A DNA stretch of 64,000 nucleotides from contig CP136064.1 of the NCBI GenBank assembly GCA_032622095.1, forward strand, positions 137,347,954 through 137,411,953, given 5' to 3'. Of this stretch, positions 45,949 to 58,020 are shown piece by piece. The DNA comes from Siphonodentalium dalli (lineage: Eukaryota > Mollusca > Scaphopoda > Gadilida > Siphonodentaliidae). Position 1 is the first letter of the stretch. Every line of letters begins with the position of its first letter. The translations under genes and the position numbers were made by a program. A model generated the notes under the pieces. The model had not been told where the DNA came from, searched no databases, and saw nothing but the letters and a program-made list of their open reading frames with translations.

Positions 45949-47303
45949 AGTCCAAGTCTTCTCGTACTAAAACCAGCTAAGATATTGGTATGGCGAGATG
46001 CTGGATTTTAGTCCGAGATCGCGCGCATAGCCTTCTTATATATGACACGAGTTAAGCGTTAATGACCCGCTCAAATAAAACCACAATTATATGAAATAAA
46101 ATATCACAATTGCGACAATAAACGGATATTTTCCGCAGAAGACATGCTATTTTATCTGAAACCCACATCAGTTGTGAATCGAAAGCGGTAATTTAATGCG
46201 AAAAGAGACATTTACTGCAATGTTTGCAACTTTTTAAAAGTATGCGAACTCTGTTGACCTCGCGAACTGTGTCCGGCATTTTCCGTTGAAAATATTCCGT
46301 AGATTTTCGACTAACAACGCAAATTACGATGAATTCTCCATTGTAATCGTAATTATGTGTGTCAATAAATAAAAAATAAATAGATTAATTAAACATTGAA
46401 GATATAAATGTAATACATTAAATAAATTACGGGAATTACAACCCTCTCAAAGTTTAAAACAGTGTAAACACAACGAGCATTAGAATAAATAATATGGTGC
46501 TACATTTCACCCACATTTTGGTGGACTTCCGCGAAATTAAGATATATACTAAGCGAACAGAGCAATATACTGCTCTTGTTAAGCACACAAAAAATAAAAC
46601 AAAATTTGTATAAATTTTTAACCTTAAGTTTGAAAAGTCCCACTAAAACTGAAGAACTATATTTCGAAACTGTGTGATTCGGTTCTCCGATTAGTTTATC
46701 AACTCAAACGTCAAAATGCACATGGATGAAGTCAGACACAAGAGTTCTAATTTGCTCCAATTTTGACAAGTTGCTTGCGAAAATTGTCAACAAATCTACC
46801 GTTCTGATCCTCCATTATGTCATTAAGTTTTTAGTGCGGGAATTGTTCTCAAAGCACATAGGAAACTGGACTTTGGGGCGATCGGTTTTCGCCATTTTGT
46901 TCGGAAAACCCCGCGCTATATATAGAAACGGAAACTAGAATATCCAGAACAAACTCCGGATTATGCCGAAGTTATTCGGACCACTTCGGCTTTCAGTTAA
47001 AGCGTCAACAAACAGAGAGAAAAAAGCGATGTTTGGGGCAATCAACCGGTATATTCTATGTGTAATTTAACATTAAAGTTAGATTATTATACACCATTAT
47101 GACCATAAGATGTCACTCTTTCCGATGTATATACCATCACGTATTGATTTGCTAGGTAAATCGAGTAAAATACACAACAAATTCCCGCCACTAACCTTGG
47201 GCGTAAGTCGTGTCATAAGTGACCATACCTCGGACTAAAATCCAGCATCTCGCCATACCAATATATTAGCTGCAGTCGTTTTAGTACAAGAAGACTTGGA
47301 CTA
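45949..47303. mobile_element. 1,351-bp Tc1/mariner-like TIR element
   Basis: Element 45951-47301 has inverted ends of about 70 bp starting GTCCAAGTCTTCTYGTACTA and including gatattggtatggcgagatg and ctggattttagtccgag. TA flanks both sides (45949-45950 and 47302-47303). It splits the LINE reading frame. The interior is AT-rich with no transposase; a 70-codon frame at 46726-46938 has no known motif. Non-autonomous. Superfamily is inferred from the TA duplication only. Confidence 0.8.
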
Positions 47304-48405
47304 CAGTAATTAGTGCATATAGTCAGTAGCTGCTGAAGACCTTTTTCCGAAACAGAGAGGAGTGTCATAGCATCAGCTTGTGTTGGACATGAACAGTTTA
47401 CAGAATACATATTCAGTCCTGCTCCCGAGTTTGCCAGTTCTACCAAAAGTTGGTCAACAAAGAGCATGTAAAAAAGAGGTGAAATAACGTCTCCTTGTTT
47501 TGTTCCTTGCTCTATTTGAAATTGCCTGGACTGGCAATCTCCGTATTTCACGAAACAAGAGGTACCTTTAAGCATCTGATGAAGCAGTAGCCATGATTTT
47601 CCATCAAAGCCAAGCATATGCAGCTTATATAGCAAACCGTCAATCCAAACGGTATCAAATGCCTTATGGACATCAAGGAAACATGTGAATAGTATACTGT
47701 TGTTTTCTAACGCAAATGCTTTAGATTCGTGTATGATAAATGAGTCCATAAGACAGTTGACACCCTTCTGAAAACCGTGTTGCAGTTTGTGTACTTTTAC
47801 CATATTGAGTACGTGAGAATTGAGTCTTGATAAGATAACGTTCTCAAGCAGTTTGTAAATGGCAGGGAGCAGGGTTATCGCGCGATAACTGTCAAACAAC
47901 TTTCGGGGCTTGTTGCCTCCTTTATATAGAGGAACTATTATCCCAATCTTAGCATGTTCTGGTATATATGTAGGATAATTGCATGATACCAGTCAATAGT
48001 TCAGATAGGCATTTGATCAGTGCTGTGCCACCAAGGACCAAGTTTTCATTGTAGACATTATCCCAACCCGCGGCTTTATTTAAGTTGAGAGTTTTCAATG
48101 CAATGTCTATTTCCTCTTGGTGTACGGCTTCTGTGACATATTTAGAGTTACTCCCCCTTTCACATACGCGGTCGTTGGCGAGTGAATCGACAGTGTGCTT
48201 TACGAATTGAAAGTGACTTTGATAAAAACTATCGTGTGTCAGGGGTTTGTACAGTGACTCGAAGTAGTCAGCCCACCCCTTTGAAATTTCTGAGGAATTT
48301 CGCAGGGTAGATCCGTTATATTCAAACATCTTATTTGGTCTATTTTCATGGTTGCGCCGAGATTTCATTATTTTAAAGAACGATCCTTGATCTACTTCGG
48401 CGGCT
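47304..48405 (-). pseudogene. LINE ORF2, RT half with altered active site
   Basis: Resumes right after the LTR insertion with AAEVDQGSFFKIMKSRRN, then IDIALKTLNLNKAAGWDNV. A frameshift near 47970 leads to GIIVPLYKGGNKPRK, DSYRAITLLPAIYKLLENVI, CFLDVHKAFDTVW (first catalytic Asp) and EQGTKQGDVISPLFYMLF. The active-site box reads QADAMTLLS where relatives in this clade have two Asp, so one catalytic Asp is Ala. The frame stops making sense at ICTNY, where the TIR element is inserted (47302-47303 TA), and resumes on its far side at 45948. Together with two shifts and a stop this is a dead copy. Confidence 0.85.
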
Positions 48406-48801
48406 TGTGAGGTAATGGACACATATATATATATAGGTACAAGTCTTTATTACGTCGTGAATAAGATACAAGCAGTGTATACAAATGTGACAATCGATGA
48501 TGCTAGTGTTAGAATAGTCGAGCCTCTACGTATTAGAGGCTCGGAAGTGGAACATGGAAAGCATGATATCTTGGGGAATTGTATTTACTTATATACCATT
48601 TGGGTGAATACATAATGAGGTGTTTGGTAATACACATCGGGATTGGTCCCGCTGTTATGTTAATTTCCTATGACCATATTTGGGGAGCCTTCTTCATTGT
48701 GTGTAGGTCTTGGTAGGGAGTAAGACGTGTGAGGTTTCTTTCCTTAAGGAACCGAACACGGATATTCGAGTTTGGGGTATATATGTCCTAGTTATGTCAC
48801 A
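48406..48801 (-). repeat. LTR (3' LTR in minus orientation)
   Basis: 396 bp. I noticed only two differences from the other LTR: near position 20 (tat against tag) and in aacatgg against aacaggg. It includes an inverted pair, gagcctctacgtattagaggctc. Confidence 0.9.
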
Positions 48802-50298
48802 TACCTCCCATACCACGGAAGATTTTCGGCTTAGTTGAAAATCTTTAGTTCTATCAAAAGAAGGGACATAATGGGGGTGTATGATATGTTGATCTGGTTA
48901 GCTTGATTGAAGGACAATGATATATACATAGTTATAAGTAACATATAGCACATTGGTAATAGACGTACATATAATAACAATGCATTCAATACTAAAATGG
49001 TGAAATAAATTATGATGAGAGACAATTCGTTTTTTACCATTGCTGTAAATGTTTGCACATATTTATACTTTTAGATATGAAAGTGTTGGGGTCAAGTTGA
49101 CCTTTTGGATGGAGTGTAGCATATTGGTTTGGTGATTTATCTTGTCTGATAAGAACACGTGTGTTTATGAGATGGTGCTCGTGGCATGTTAATTGATCTG
49201 TTTCTTGACAGGTGAAAGCGACTTTGATATATTTGGCTAATTAATAGTGATGCTTGTATTTCACAGCCTATCGTGTCATAATAGCGTTGCTTTGTTGCAG
49301 CTGTTCAGACATTTTCGCAGTAACGATATTTGGGGTAGAAATATGCCCCTTATGGAAAATGATGTGGTGAAGTATATAAGTATATATATAATTAAATAAA
49401 TTTGGAGCGCGCGTGTTTGACATATATCATATCGACGATAGCCGAACTGATTGGCATTTGCTAGTAGCTTTCAATGTTATTGATATTAGATACGAATTTC
49501 GCGTCCTTTAGTCTTATCGAACCCATGTGTGATGTGTGATGAGTCATATAAGTCTGGCTGTGTAGGTGAAGTTGCGTGTGTTTATATGTACAGGGGGGTA
49601 TGCCTTTATATAAATAAAAAATATTATCATTGCATGGTGATCTATATAGGTAGCATTGTATATGAATGGTAATTGTATGTCCCTATTTAGTTGTATTGAT
49701 TTATTTGAACAAAATGTGTTCCTGACGTGATATTTTGTTCCTGGACAAATTATATCGGAAATTTGTATTCCGTTGTCCTAGTGGAACAACTTGATGATTG
49801 TACGCGTCTGGGATTTAGATGAAGAAACTTGAAGCTTCTTTATACGTGAGTTCTAGACATCGTTTCGCCTTAATGAATAGTAATGGTGGTATGAACTAAT
49901 GTTGGACATGTGGTTAATTTGAGTTATAGGATCCGATATAGGGCCTATATGAATATGTTATTAATGACAGCTAATCATTGGCAAGTATATATGACAATGA
50001 TATATGGGGTAGGGAAGAATATGATCAATATTGCCTAAGGACAGACAATATTTGTGTCGTTTGGGATAAAGCCTATTTTGGCACTGTACGTGCACATTTT
50101 GGTAAGCGGCGGTATTGGGTGAAGTTTGTACGTGAATTTCGTGTTCACGTGTATTGGATTTTTTTTTTATGCACGATATAGATGCATGTGAGGTCCGTGT
50201 ATTGCGCGTTACATGTATGTAAGAGTGAGCTTCAGTTAGCTCTGTACATGTATCTGGGATTTTTATGCACGATTGTGCACTGTGTGTTCTATATATGT
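48802..50298. other. LTR-element interior, no recognisable gene
   Basis: T/G-rich on the plus strand. No ORF above 80 codons with a known motif. Confidence 0.55.
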
Positions 50299-51045
50299 TA
50301 AGTTAACTGGGCCTTGATTGGCCGTTAACATGTACGTTGTATTTGGAGATTTTCTTGTGGAAGGGCGTTCGGGTGTCATGGGAATTGGATGGGGAATGGT
50401 ATATGAGGATTTGATGGGTAACTGTGTACACACGTTTGTCGTGTGTTATAGATTACATGTTAAGTTAATTAGGCCTTGATTGGCCGTTAACATGTACGTT
50501 GTATTTGGAGATTTTCTTGTGGAAGAGCGTTCGGGTGTCATGGGAATTGGATGGGGAATGGTATATGAGGATTTGATGGGTAACTGTGTACACACGTTTG
50601 TCGTGTGTTATAGATTACATGTTAAGTTAATTAGGCCTTGATTGGCCGTTAACGTGTACGTTGTATTTGGAGATTTTCTTGTGGAAGGGCGTTCGGGTGT
50701 CATGGGAATTGGATGGGGAATGGTATATGAGGATTTGATGGGTAACTGTGTACACACGTTTGTCGTGTGTTATAGATTACATGTTAAGTTAATTAGGCCT
50801 TGATTGGCCGTTAACATGTACGTTGTATTTGGAGATTTTCTTGTGGAAGGGCGTTCGGGTGTCATGGGAATTGGATGGGGAATGGTATATGAGGATTTGA
50901 TGGGTAACTGTGTACACACGTTTGTCGTGTGTTATAGATTACATGTTAAGTTAATTAGGCCTTGATTGGCCGTTAACGTGTACGTTGTATTTGGAGATTT
51001 TCTTGTGGGGGTTCGGGTGTTATGGAAATTGGATGGGGAATTGTA
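50299..51045. repeat. Homogeneous 162-bp tandem array, 4.6 copies
   Basis: The phrase taagttaaytrggccttgat starts at 50299, 50461, 50623, 50785 and 50947, an exact 162-bp period. Units are nearly identical (changes such as aagggcg/aagagcg and aacatg/aacgtg), and the last is truncated. Each contains the palindromic ggccttgattggcc. Sits inside the LTR element. Confidence 0.95.
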
Positions 51046-51047
51046 TC

Positions 51048-54000
51048 TCACTAGATATGTGGGGGGGGGGGTGGTAAGCGTACTAAATCGTTATGGAAGG
51101 TTCACCTATCGGTGTTCAGGTCATAATAATTGGTTTGTGTGTGTCGCTTAAGTTTGACATTATGATACACTTGTGAGGTTGTGAACCTTGGTTAATTGTT
51201 TTATCTAGATAGGGCTATTGAATTTAGTGAATAACTATGGATAATTTTGGTTATTTTGTGACGGATATAAATTTGCTGGATAATTGTTTGTTTATGTGAT
51301 TACTGATTAGTTTATGTAGCAAGATTCTTATTTATTGATATGATACCTGGTGTAACATATTTTTTTTTTGTATTGCATTTATTTTTTGTTGAGATGAGCA
51401 AGTTTTTCGCATGTCGCTGTTTCTATGCGTGTTACTATTTTAAGAGGTGATCAATCTCTTAATATTGAATATAACACCTTCTGGGCTTTATCCGATACGA
51501 AATTCCATGTGTACACGTGCGCGCAGTGCACACTGGACTTGCTAGTATTGAGTTATAATCTGATTATTAAATGATGTCTAGTGTGTTAATTTATAATTGG
51601 ACATTATGTGTAGATGCCTCGAAGAGATATTGCTTGAGAGCGGGTGAAATAAAATTTTGTGGGGGAAGGGGGGTGTGGGGGCGGGGGGGGGGACTTTCGT
51701 GTGGACTAATGGTGACTTTCATATTAGGATTGGGAAATACTGAATATCTGGGTGATGCATGCCGTGGTTAATATTCCACACGCCATATAATAAAAGGCGT
51801 TTAGTGGCAGTTTTAGGGTGTCATGACCTAAAATAAGGTCGGACGAATGTCCGTAAAATGAGGTAGGGATTGGGGAAAGTGTTGTTGATGTGAGATATGC
51901 CGTGGTTTATGTACCAATCGCTCTATAATAAAGAGCGTTTGTGGCGGTATTTATGGTTTCATGGCCTCAAATAAGGTCGGACAACTGTCCGTAAAATGAG
52001 GTAGGGATTGGGGAATGGGTTGTTGACGGGAGAAATGCCGTGGCTTATGTACCAATTATGTAATAAAGAGCGTTTTTTGTGGCGGGTTTTTAGGGGTCTT
52101 TTTTGTTTTGTTATATTAAAGTTGTGTCTTATTATTGGTGATAGAGATGATATATGTATATGATGCACTTCGCGTATAATTGTGTTTAATATATTAAGCA
52201 CATGATTGCGCTTAACATATAAAGAGCGCTATTGTAGCAGTAGGTTCGTGGGATATTTGACATGTTTGCATGTGGGGGGGGGGGGGGCTGCGCGTTATGA
52301 GATATGTGACTAATGATTATGTTGTGGCAATAATAGGGTGAGTATGTGATTATTAGCACGTTAGGTGCATATAAAGTGTTTTCATGGGTGGCTGAGAGTG
52401 TTCAATGTATGTAGTTAACTGGTGCGCATCGTATGATTGTGTACTTATGTCTGACATTTTTGCAGTCTCGTTTTGGGCATAATTCGTCGCTTATGAATTG
52501 ATTTCTAATGAAATCATAATTTCGCGATTATCGGCGTAAGGCAGGGGGTGCGGCAATGCTTTAGCGAATGGTTGGTGAGATGCAGTGATTTGAGGTAGGT
52601 GTATAATCCTACCGTTATTGTTATGTTATTATTCGAACATTGCGAGTAAAAGGTATCGTGTGTCGTGCCTTAGCACAATCAGTATATATATATTTACACG
52701 AGCAATTTGTCAGACATCTGACTGGCTTAAAGTATATGCGCTCGTATTGCATTGACCTAATAATCATGAGAACGAGTTTTGTTATCATGAAGATGAGTAC
52801 TCTATACTCTACAAGTATTAAATATGTCAATGTGATATGTGAGTAGACACTATGACTTAGTGTATACATATATTATAATCGTTTTATCAGCGGCGTATAT
52901 TTGCGTTCATGGTTTGATTACGGGGTTGATCAGTTATGAATATGTCATTAATGCCAATAAATTGTATGTGGAGTATACACTTTTAACTTCGTGTATACAT
53001 GTATCCAACCGTTTGATTCACGGGTTGGTCAGTTATGAAGATATTTATGAATAATATAAATGAATTATTGGATTGTTGCTCTGTCTATAATGACCTTGAT
53101 ATTGCTTTTAAGAGCAAATGTCGTATCAGTGCACACTGATGAATGTCCTATAATCGTAGGTACACCGTATAGAAGATATGCTGAGGACTAACAGTATCTG
53201 GTTAGTTAGTTTAAATATAAGTTAGCTAATGTTTGTTTTAAAGTTTTATTTGTTTTCCTGTATATTGGTCGGAGGTAATATTTGTGATTTAAAAAAAATG
53301 CTAGTGTTAAAGGTTTAATTAATTAATATAAAATCGGGTAAGCCATTTTGGGAATCAATATTAATTTCCATGTGATTTTACAATTATTCCTCGGGTATGA
53401 AGACGGTAACGTTTGGGTTAATGTATCTATTCTTGAATTATAATGGGTAATTTCCAATAAACTAAATTTTTAAATAGAGTATGGCATTGATCAATTGATC
53501 TGCCATTATGGGTTTGTATCGTACGGTCTTTCTCTGGGTAACCACTTTAGCATTCGAAGCGAATCGCTGACATAAACGGAGCCTGGTGGTGAATTGATGG
53601 GTAACACGTGATTGCATTGGCATCAAATGGAGCCGAATTTCGAAAGTATTCGCTGCATGATTGTGTGAGACCCATTTAGCACTTGTAACTATGAATGTAA
53701 TGAGAAATATGATACTTGAAAGCATCGGCATGTTAAATTGGCCGGGTCCCTGTATATGACGAGGGAGAAAAGCGTACGGAACGAATGATAGATAATTAGT
53801 GTGTCAGGCTTTATATATATATAAACATTTATGCGAGCAGTGAAATAATTTATTTTTTTTGGTGATTTCTCGTAGGCAGAATTTGATGGGTTAGCTTGCC
53901 TTGGGTTTCTCCTATTCTATTATGTTTGAGATGGTCTGGTTTTATTGGGGGGGGGGGGGGGCTCTCCCAATTGAATGCAATTGCGCGTGATAGGCGCCGT
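51048..54000. other. LTR-element interior with G-runs, no gene
   Basis: G-runs of about 10-12 or more at 51061, 51682, 52276 and 53947. Apart from the 138-bp array, no ORF with a recognisable domain. Imperfect duplication around 52846-52915 and 52970-53040 (gtatacact...gtgtatacatg, gggttg-tcagttatga). Confidence 0.6.
51761..52090. repeat. 138-bp tandem repeat, three copies
   Basis: gccgtgg marks unit starts at 51761, 51899 and 52037. Units share ataataaagagcgttt, aaataaggtcggac and gtccgtaaaatgaggtaggg, with about 15% divergence. Confidence 0.85.
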
Positions 54001-54458
54001 GCGATATACTAATAACTTAGTTAATGAATATCAAGTAATTTTGAGTTTAAATATACGTATTATGGACTTTTTCGAGAGCGTGAAACTGATAAGTTAGTAC
54101 TCCGGTGCTATGCCAGCCTGGGTAATGTCGCCTTCTACTAAGTTTGGGGGAAATTTCGATAAAATGGACGATTTAACCCCATAACAAATATCATTTAACT
54201 ATCCATAACAAATATCATTTAACTATGATCAATTGTAAATATTTACATTACGATTGGGGACGCAACTTTATATGTCAGCGAGAAACTAGCACAAATGATT
54301 TCGCCATCGAGGGTCATTTTAATTGATTAATTTATAAAAATGGTGATGTTTGTGCTGGCCGAGCGAAGGGAGGGGGGTAATTTTGGGGTCGGGATATGTA
54401 TAGATGAGGCATCTAGATGGATACGGGACTGTGCTTGATATAATTATATGCGTGTGCT

Positions 54459-54809
54459 TTGCCGCCGTGCGTATGCTATGTCGCGGATTATATTATTGAG
54501 TCAAGCATATTTGAAGCAATGAAGACGCAAACTGAGTTCCTGATTTCCATAATTTTCACTTGCCATATGGAAAACCCATCAATGTTATGGACGCGGAGAT
54601 GGCACATGCCAGAAGCCATGATTGACAGGTTGGCACGAGCCACACGTGATCGATTGGTCAAAGACGCTGAGTGTCAGTCGTCATATTACATGCTAATTGA
54701 GTTTAATTGCTTCGATGCTAGAGTCGACGATGACTCAACGTTCACCTGTTATCGAGAATTGAATTTTGGGAAGCGAGATAGTGCCCTGGTGGATGTATAT
54801 GCTAACTGA
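54459..54809 (+). CDS. Hypothetical 116-codon ORF inside LTR element, doubtful
   Basis: An open frame from ATG 54459 to TGA 54809 on the strand opposite the inferred LTR transcript. Composition is more protein-like than its surroundings: MLWTRRWHMPEAMIDRLARA, then RDRLVKDAECQSSYYMLIEF, with several Cys, Asp and Arg. I do not recognise a family. A short inverted pair follows (gaccatgcacc-aggcatggtc). It could be a captured exon, an antisense accessory ORF, or chance. No splice sites or Kozak context settle it. Confidence 0.25.
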   Translation: MPPCVCYVADYIIESSIFEAMKTQTEFLISIIFTCHMENPSMLWTRRWHMPEAMIDRLARATRDRLVKDAECQSSYYMLIEFNCFDARVDDDSTFTCYRELNFGKRDSALVDVYAN

Positions 54810-56230
54810 CCATGCACCAGGCATGGTCAAGATTTTCGCTCTTTGGCAAGTTCACGCCGTGAGATGACAGGGTGCCTGTCTCTATGTCTAAGGGGTGGGA
54901 TGGGAGAAGGTGTCGTTTTGTCTGCCTTTGTAAAACCTGTTTTATATAATACTAATAAAAATCATGTACACTATCTAAAATTAGTGATTGTGAGGTATTG
55001 AAGTTACCATAAGTTATATCTAGATATGTAATGCCTCGTATCGCATTCTAACTGCATGATACGGCTATGTTTCATGGGCAGCGAAATGTTTGCCGAATGT
55101 TTTGTTTTGAAGCTAGTTTGCATTATAACTTAACTAATTCGTATTTATTTAATTCGTATTTCATATGAAATACGCCTTATTAAATTTAATTTTAATGTGA
55201 AAAGTTGTGCGTTTTATACCAGAGTGGTGTTTTATTGCCCGTGAATGACATGGTGCGTGTATATGTTGCGCATCACGTGGAAGGTTGTTTAGTACATTAA
55301 AGTGAAGTCCAGTTCGCGTGTTAGTTGTGTGCACGTGGCAGGTTTTAATGCGATGGCTTAAATGGAGAGCGTTTCTGGTTTGCGTTAATTATATTATTAT
55401 TTTTATTTTTTTTTGCATGGTGCACCTGTGTTGTCGATGTATGGCGGTGTATGGTTCGATATAATTAAAGAGTTTAATGGAGAATAATTTGTTTTCTTGG
55501 ATTGTATTTAACGCGAATTATCACAATATGTTCGGCTTTTATGTACATTTTTTTTTTGGCGGTTAAATGTTGTGTAAGTGTATATTGTTGTATAATAAAG
55601 GTGTCTTTGTTTTGTTCCAACGCATGTGCATGGATGAAATGGGGAAATGGGTGTTTCAATGGGTGTGCAAAGTGTGTGTGGCAGCAATGATAAAGTGAAC
55701 GGTCACTCACCAGATTTCCAAGAATAATGATGTGCATGAATCTGTAGAGATGAATGTCTATACTGGAACTGGTAGGTGAGCTAACGAATGTTTTGTAGAT
55801 GTGAGTTTGTGTGTGACCAAAGTGTGTCCGGAACCGTGTGTGAATGTTTATATGCGGAGAACATGTAGTCTGTGGTTGGATCTGTGTCCGCGAAAGTGTG
55901 TGAGTCTTCATTGTGTTGGATTAACGGTGTAATCTAGCTGTGGTTGATGAAACTCTGTTCGAGACGTACTGAATGGTTATATCTGGAGAAGCGCTGTGAA
56001 CTGTATAGTTGAATAAGCTGTGTCCGCGAACGTGGCGAAAACGTGAGATATCTATGTCGGAGAGTTCAGTGTGGTTGAAATTGTACGTGTCTGTGAGTGA
56101 TGTCGTATTTTCTATAATTCTAAACGCGAGAATATTGGTGATCACCGCGGATCTGCCAATATCATCAGGCTGTGTTCCCGTGGTTGAGTCGTGGTTGAGA
56201 TTGTCTGGTTTGTTGGCCGTTGATTGATGC
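54810..56230. other. LTR-element interior, no recognisable gene
   Basis: The 145-codon minus frame at 55474-55911 is His/Thr/Ile-rich without a known motif and lies where gag would be expected. It shows no zinc knuckle or capsid-like feature, so it is not called. Confidence 0.4.
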
Positions 56231-56345
56231 GTTGGTCTAGTATGTATCTTGTATGTGGTCGTCTAGTATGTATCTTGGCAGTGGTCGTCTAGTATCTATA
56301 TTGGCAGTGGTCGTCTTGTATGTATCTTGGCAATGGTCGTCTAGT
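56231..56345. repeat. 26-bp tandem repeat in the element leader
   Basis: ggtcgtct(a/t)gta starts at 56258, 56284, 56310 and 56336, with a diverged unit before. It lies about 65-175 bp inside the 5' LTR on the inferred coding strand. Confidence 0.9.
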
Positions 56346-56407
56346 AGCTGAGACTTCAAGCTGTGTAGTAGTGAGACGCAGAACTGTTCACGGTACCATT
56401 AATACTA

Positions 56408-56803
56408 TGTGAGGTAATGGACACATAGATATATATAGGTACAAGTCTTTATTACGTCGTGAATAAGATACAAGCAGTGTATACAAATGTGACAATCGAT
56501 GATGCTAGTGTTAGAATAGTCGAGCCTCTACGTATTAGAGGCTCGGAAGTGGAACAGGGAAAGCATGATATCTTGGGGAATTGTATTTACTTATATACCA
56601 TTTGGGTGAATACATAATGAGGTGTTTGGTAATACACATCGGGATTGGTCCCGCTGTTATGTTAATTTCCTATGACCATATTTGGGGAGCCTTCTTCATT
56701 GTGTGTAGGTCTTGGTAGGGAGTAAGACGTGTGAGGTTTCTTTCCTTAAGGAACCGAACACGGATATTCGAGTTTGGGGTATATATGTCCTAGTTATGTC
56801 ACA
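56408..56803 (-). repeat. LTR (5' LTR in minus orientation)
   Basis: 396 bp, same length and ends as the other copy. On the minus strand a TATA-like gtatataagtaa lies near 56595 and AATAAA near 56449, suggesting U3-R-U5 order on that strand. Past the LTR, tggtaccg starts about 9 bases in; a primer-binding site is not certain. Confidence 0.9.
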
Positions 56804-56807
56804 GGCT

Positions 56808-57995
56808 CTGTTTAATTTAGTATTGCGTTCGCTTAGAAATTGATTGCAGCATCGTCTAAATTCACGTCTGAAAGTGCATTTTGTAGTTTTATATTCTGCA
56901 TAAAACGCGTTGTCCGTTTGTCGTGGTTTACCAGCACTGATCCAATTCCGTCTGTGTATTCTCATCATAGAATGTAAGTCCTTCAATCGTCAGTTCCAAA
57001 ATGGCTTGAGGTAGCTTTTGAACGTTTTTTGTGGAATAGTTTCACTAGATGCTCTCTGGATAGCGGAGATTATAGAATTATAAAGAGCGTCTACATCATC
57101 TCGGTTGTTGATGTTGTTGTTTTGTGGTAGAAATGATTCCAGACTGCGTTTATATATAGTGATTGAATTTGGTGAGGATTTAAATTTCTTCCTGTTGTAA
57201 AATTGGGTCGAGCTACCTCTCTGTCGTTCGGAACTGTTATATTGAATATCGCATTTGAATAAACATACAATGGGCCTATGATTTGACACATCAGTAGCAT
57301 CGTCATTAATTATTTCAGCGTACACGAGAGTCATATTCATGTCGCTTTGCGAGGAAAAAATATAATCAATAGAAGTCCCCTCGCCACCATAGGTAGGAAT
57401 ACATGCAGCTTGTCTACCAACACAAAGACGACTGTCATTGACTGGTGTAAATTGTTTTGGTTCAAGCAGTTTACGGAGTGAGTTGTCTCTCGGGCGTGAT
57501 TTCGAAAGTGAGCAATTAAAGTCGTCCATGATGATAACATGGCCTAGGGGGAAATATGTATCTATTATGTCGCCAAGCGATTGCACATATTGTAAATGAA
57601 ATTCGTCGGTGTAGTTGGTTGACGGTAGATAAACTTCGAATATATAAAGATAGTCTGCATCTGGTAATTCTACTTGGATACCGCAGATTCTATCGTCATC
57701 AATTTGTATGGTCGAGACGTACGGATCCAGTACTTCCTTCCAAATAAGCGCTACACCGCCTTTATGTCTGCCCCGCTGATGGGGGAGCATTTGTGAGAAA
57801 TCGCATACAATATGACATTTGTAATTGGCTAGCATAGGTTCGAGAATATGCGATGCCACATATATCTATGTTTCTCTCGTGGATCATGTTATTTAAATAT
57901 GTACCAGATAAGGAATCGGATGATGCTGCAATACCTGTACAATTCCAATTGGCGAGGGATACCTGAGCATGCGTCATTTTTGATATAGTATACAA
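56808..57995 (-). pseudogene. LINE ORF2, APE endonuclease half
   Basis: Starts at ATG 57995 with LANWNCTGI, the first endonuclease box. A frameshift near 57855 moves the frame to IQVELPDADYLYIFEVYLPS, VIIMDDFNCSLSKS, TSIDYIFSS and SNHRPIVCLF, which correspond to the GDFN, S-x-D-Y-I/V and SDH boxes. The Gly of GDFN is Asp and the Asp of SDH is Asn, so the nuclease is probably inactive. A TGA at 56990-56992 interrupts the frame, which continues as IHRRNWISAGKPR up to the LTR insertion at 56804-56807. The RT half lies 8.4 kb away at 47304-48405. The endonuclease would nick target DNA for target-primed reverse transcription. Confidence 0.8.
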
Positions 57996-58020
57996 CAGCT
58001 TATAATTATATACAGTCTCA

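Larger units (their letters stand above)
48402..56807 (-). mobile_element. 8.4-kb LTR retrotransposon without recognisable gag/pol
   Basis: Two direct 396-bp repeats (48406-48801 and 56408-56803) begin TGTGA and end TCACA. The 4-bp repeat GGCT flanks the whole (48402-48405 and 56804-56807). Orientation is probably minus: on that strand the LTR has a TATA box (gtatataagtaa) and a downstream AATAAA, and a purine-rich gggagg lies just before the 3' LTR (48804-48811). The 7.6-kb interior carries no gag, protease, RT, RNase H or integrase motif that I can find on either strand. It contains a 162-bp array, a 138-bp array, a 26-bp array and G-runs. It resembles a large non-autonomous LTR derivative (LARD). 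Confidence 0.85.

Noticed and set aside
50299-51045. Regular 162-bp repeats considered as a CRISPR or a coding repeat
   Set aside because: No spacers, stops in all frames, inside an LTR element.
55474-55911. 145-codon minus ORF at the place expected for gag
   Set aside because: His/Thr-rich, no zinc knuckle, capsid or coiled-coil feature; not enough to call gag.
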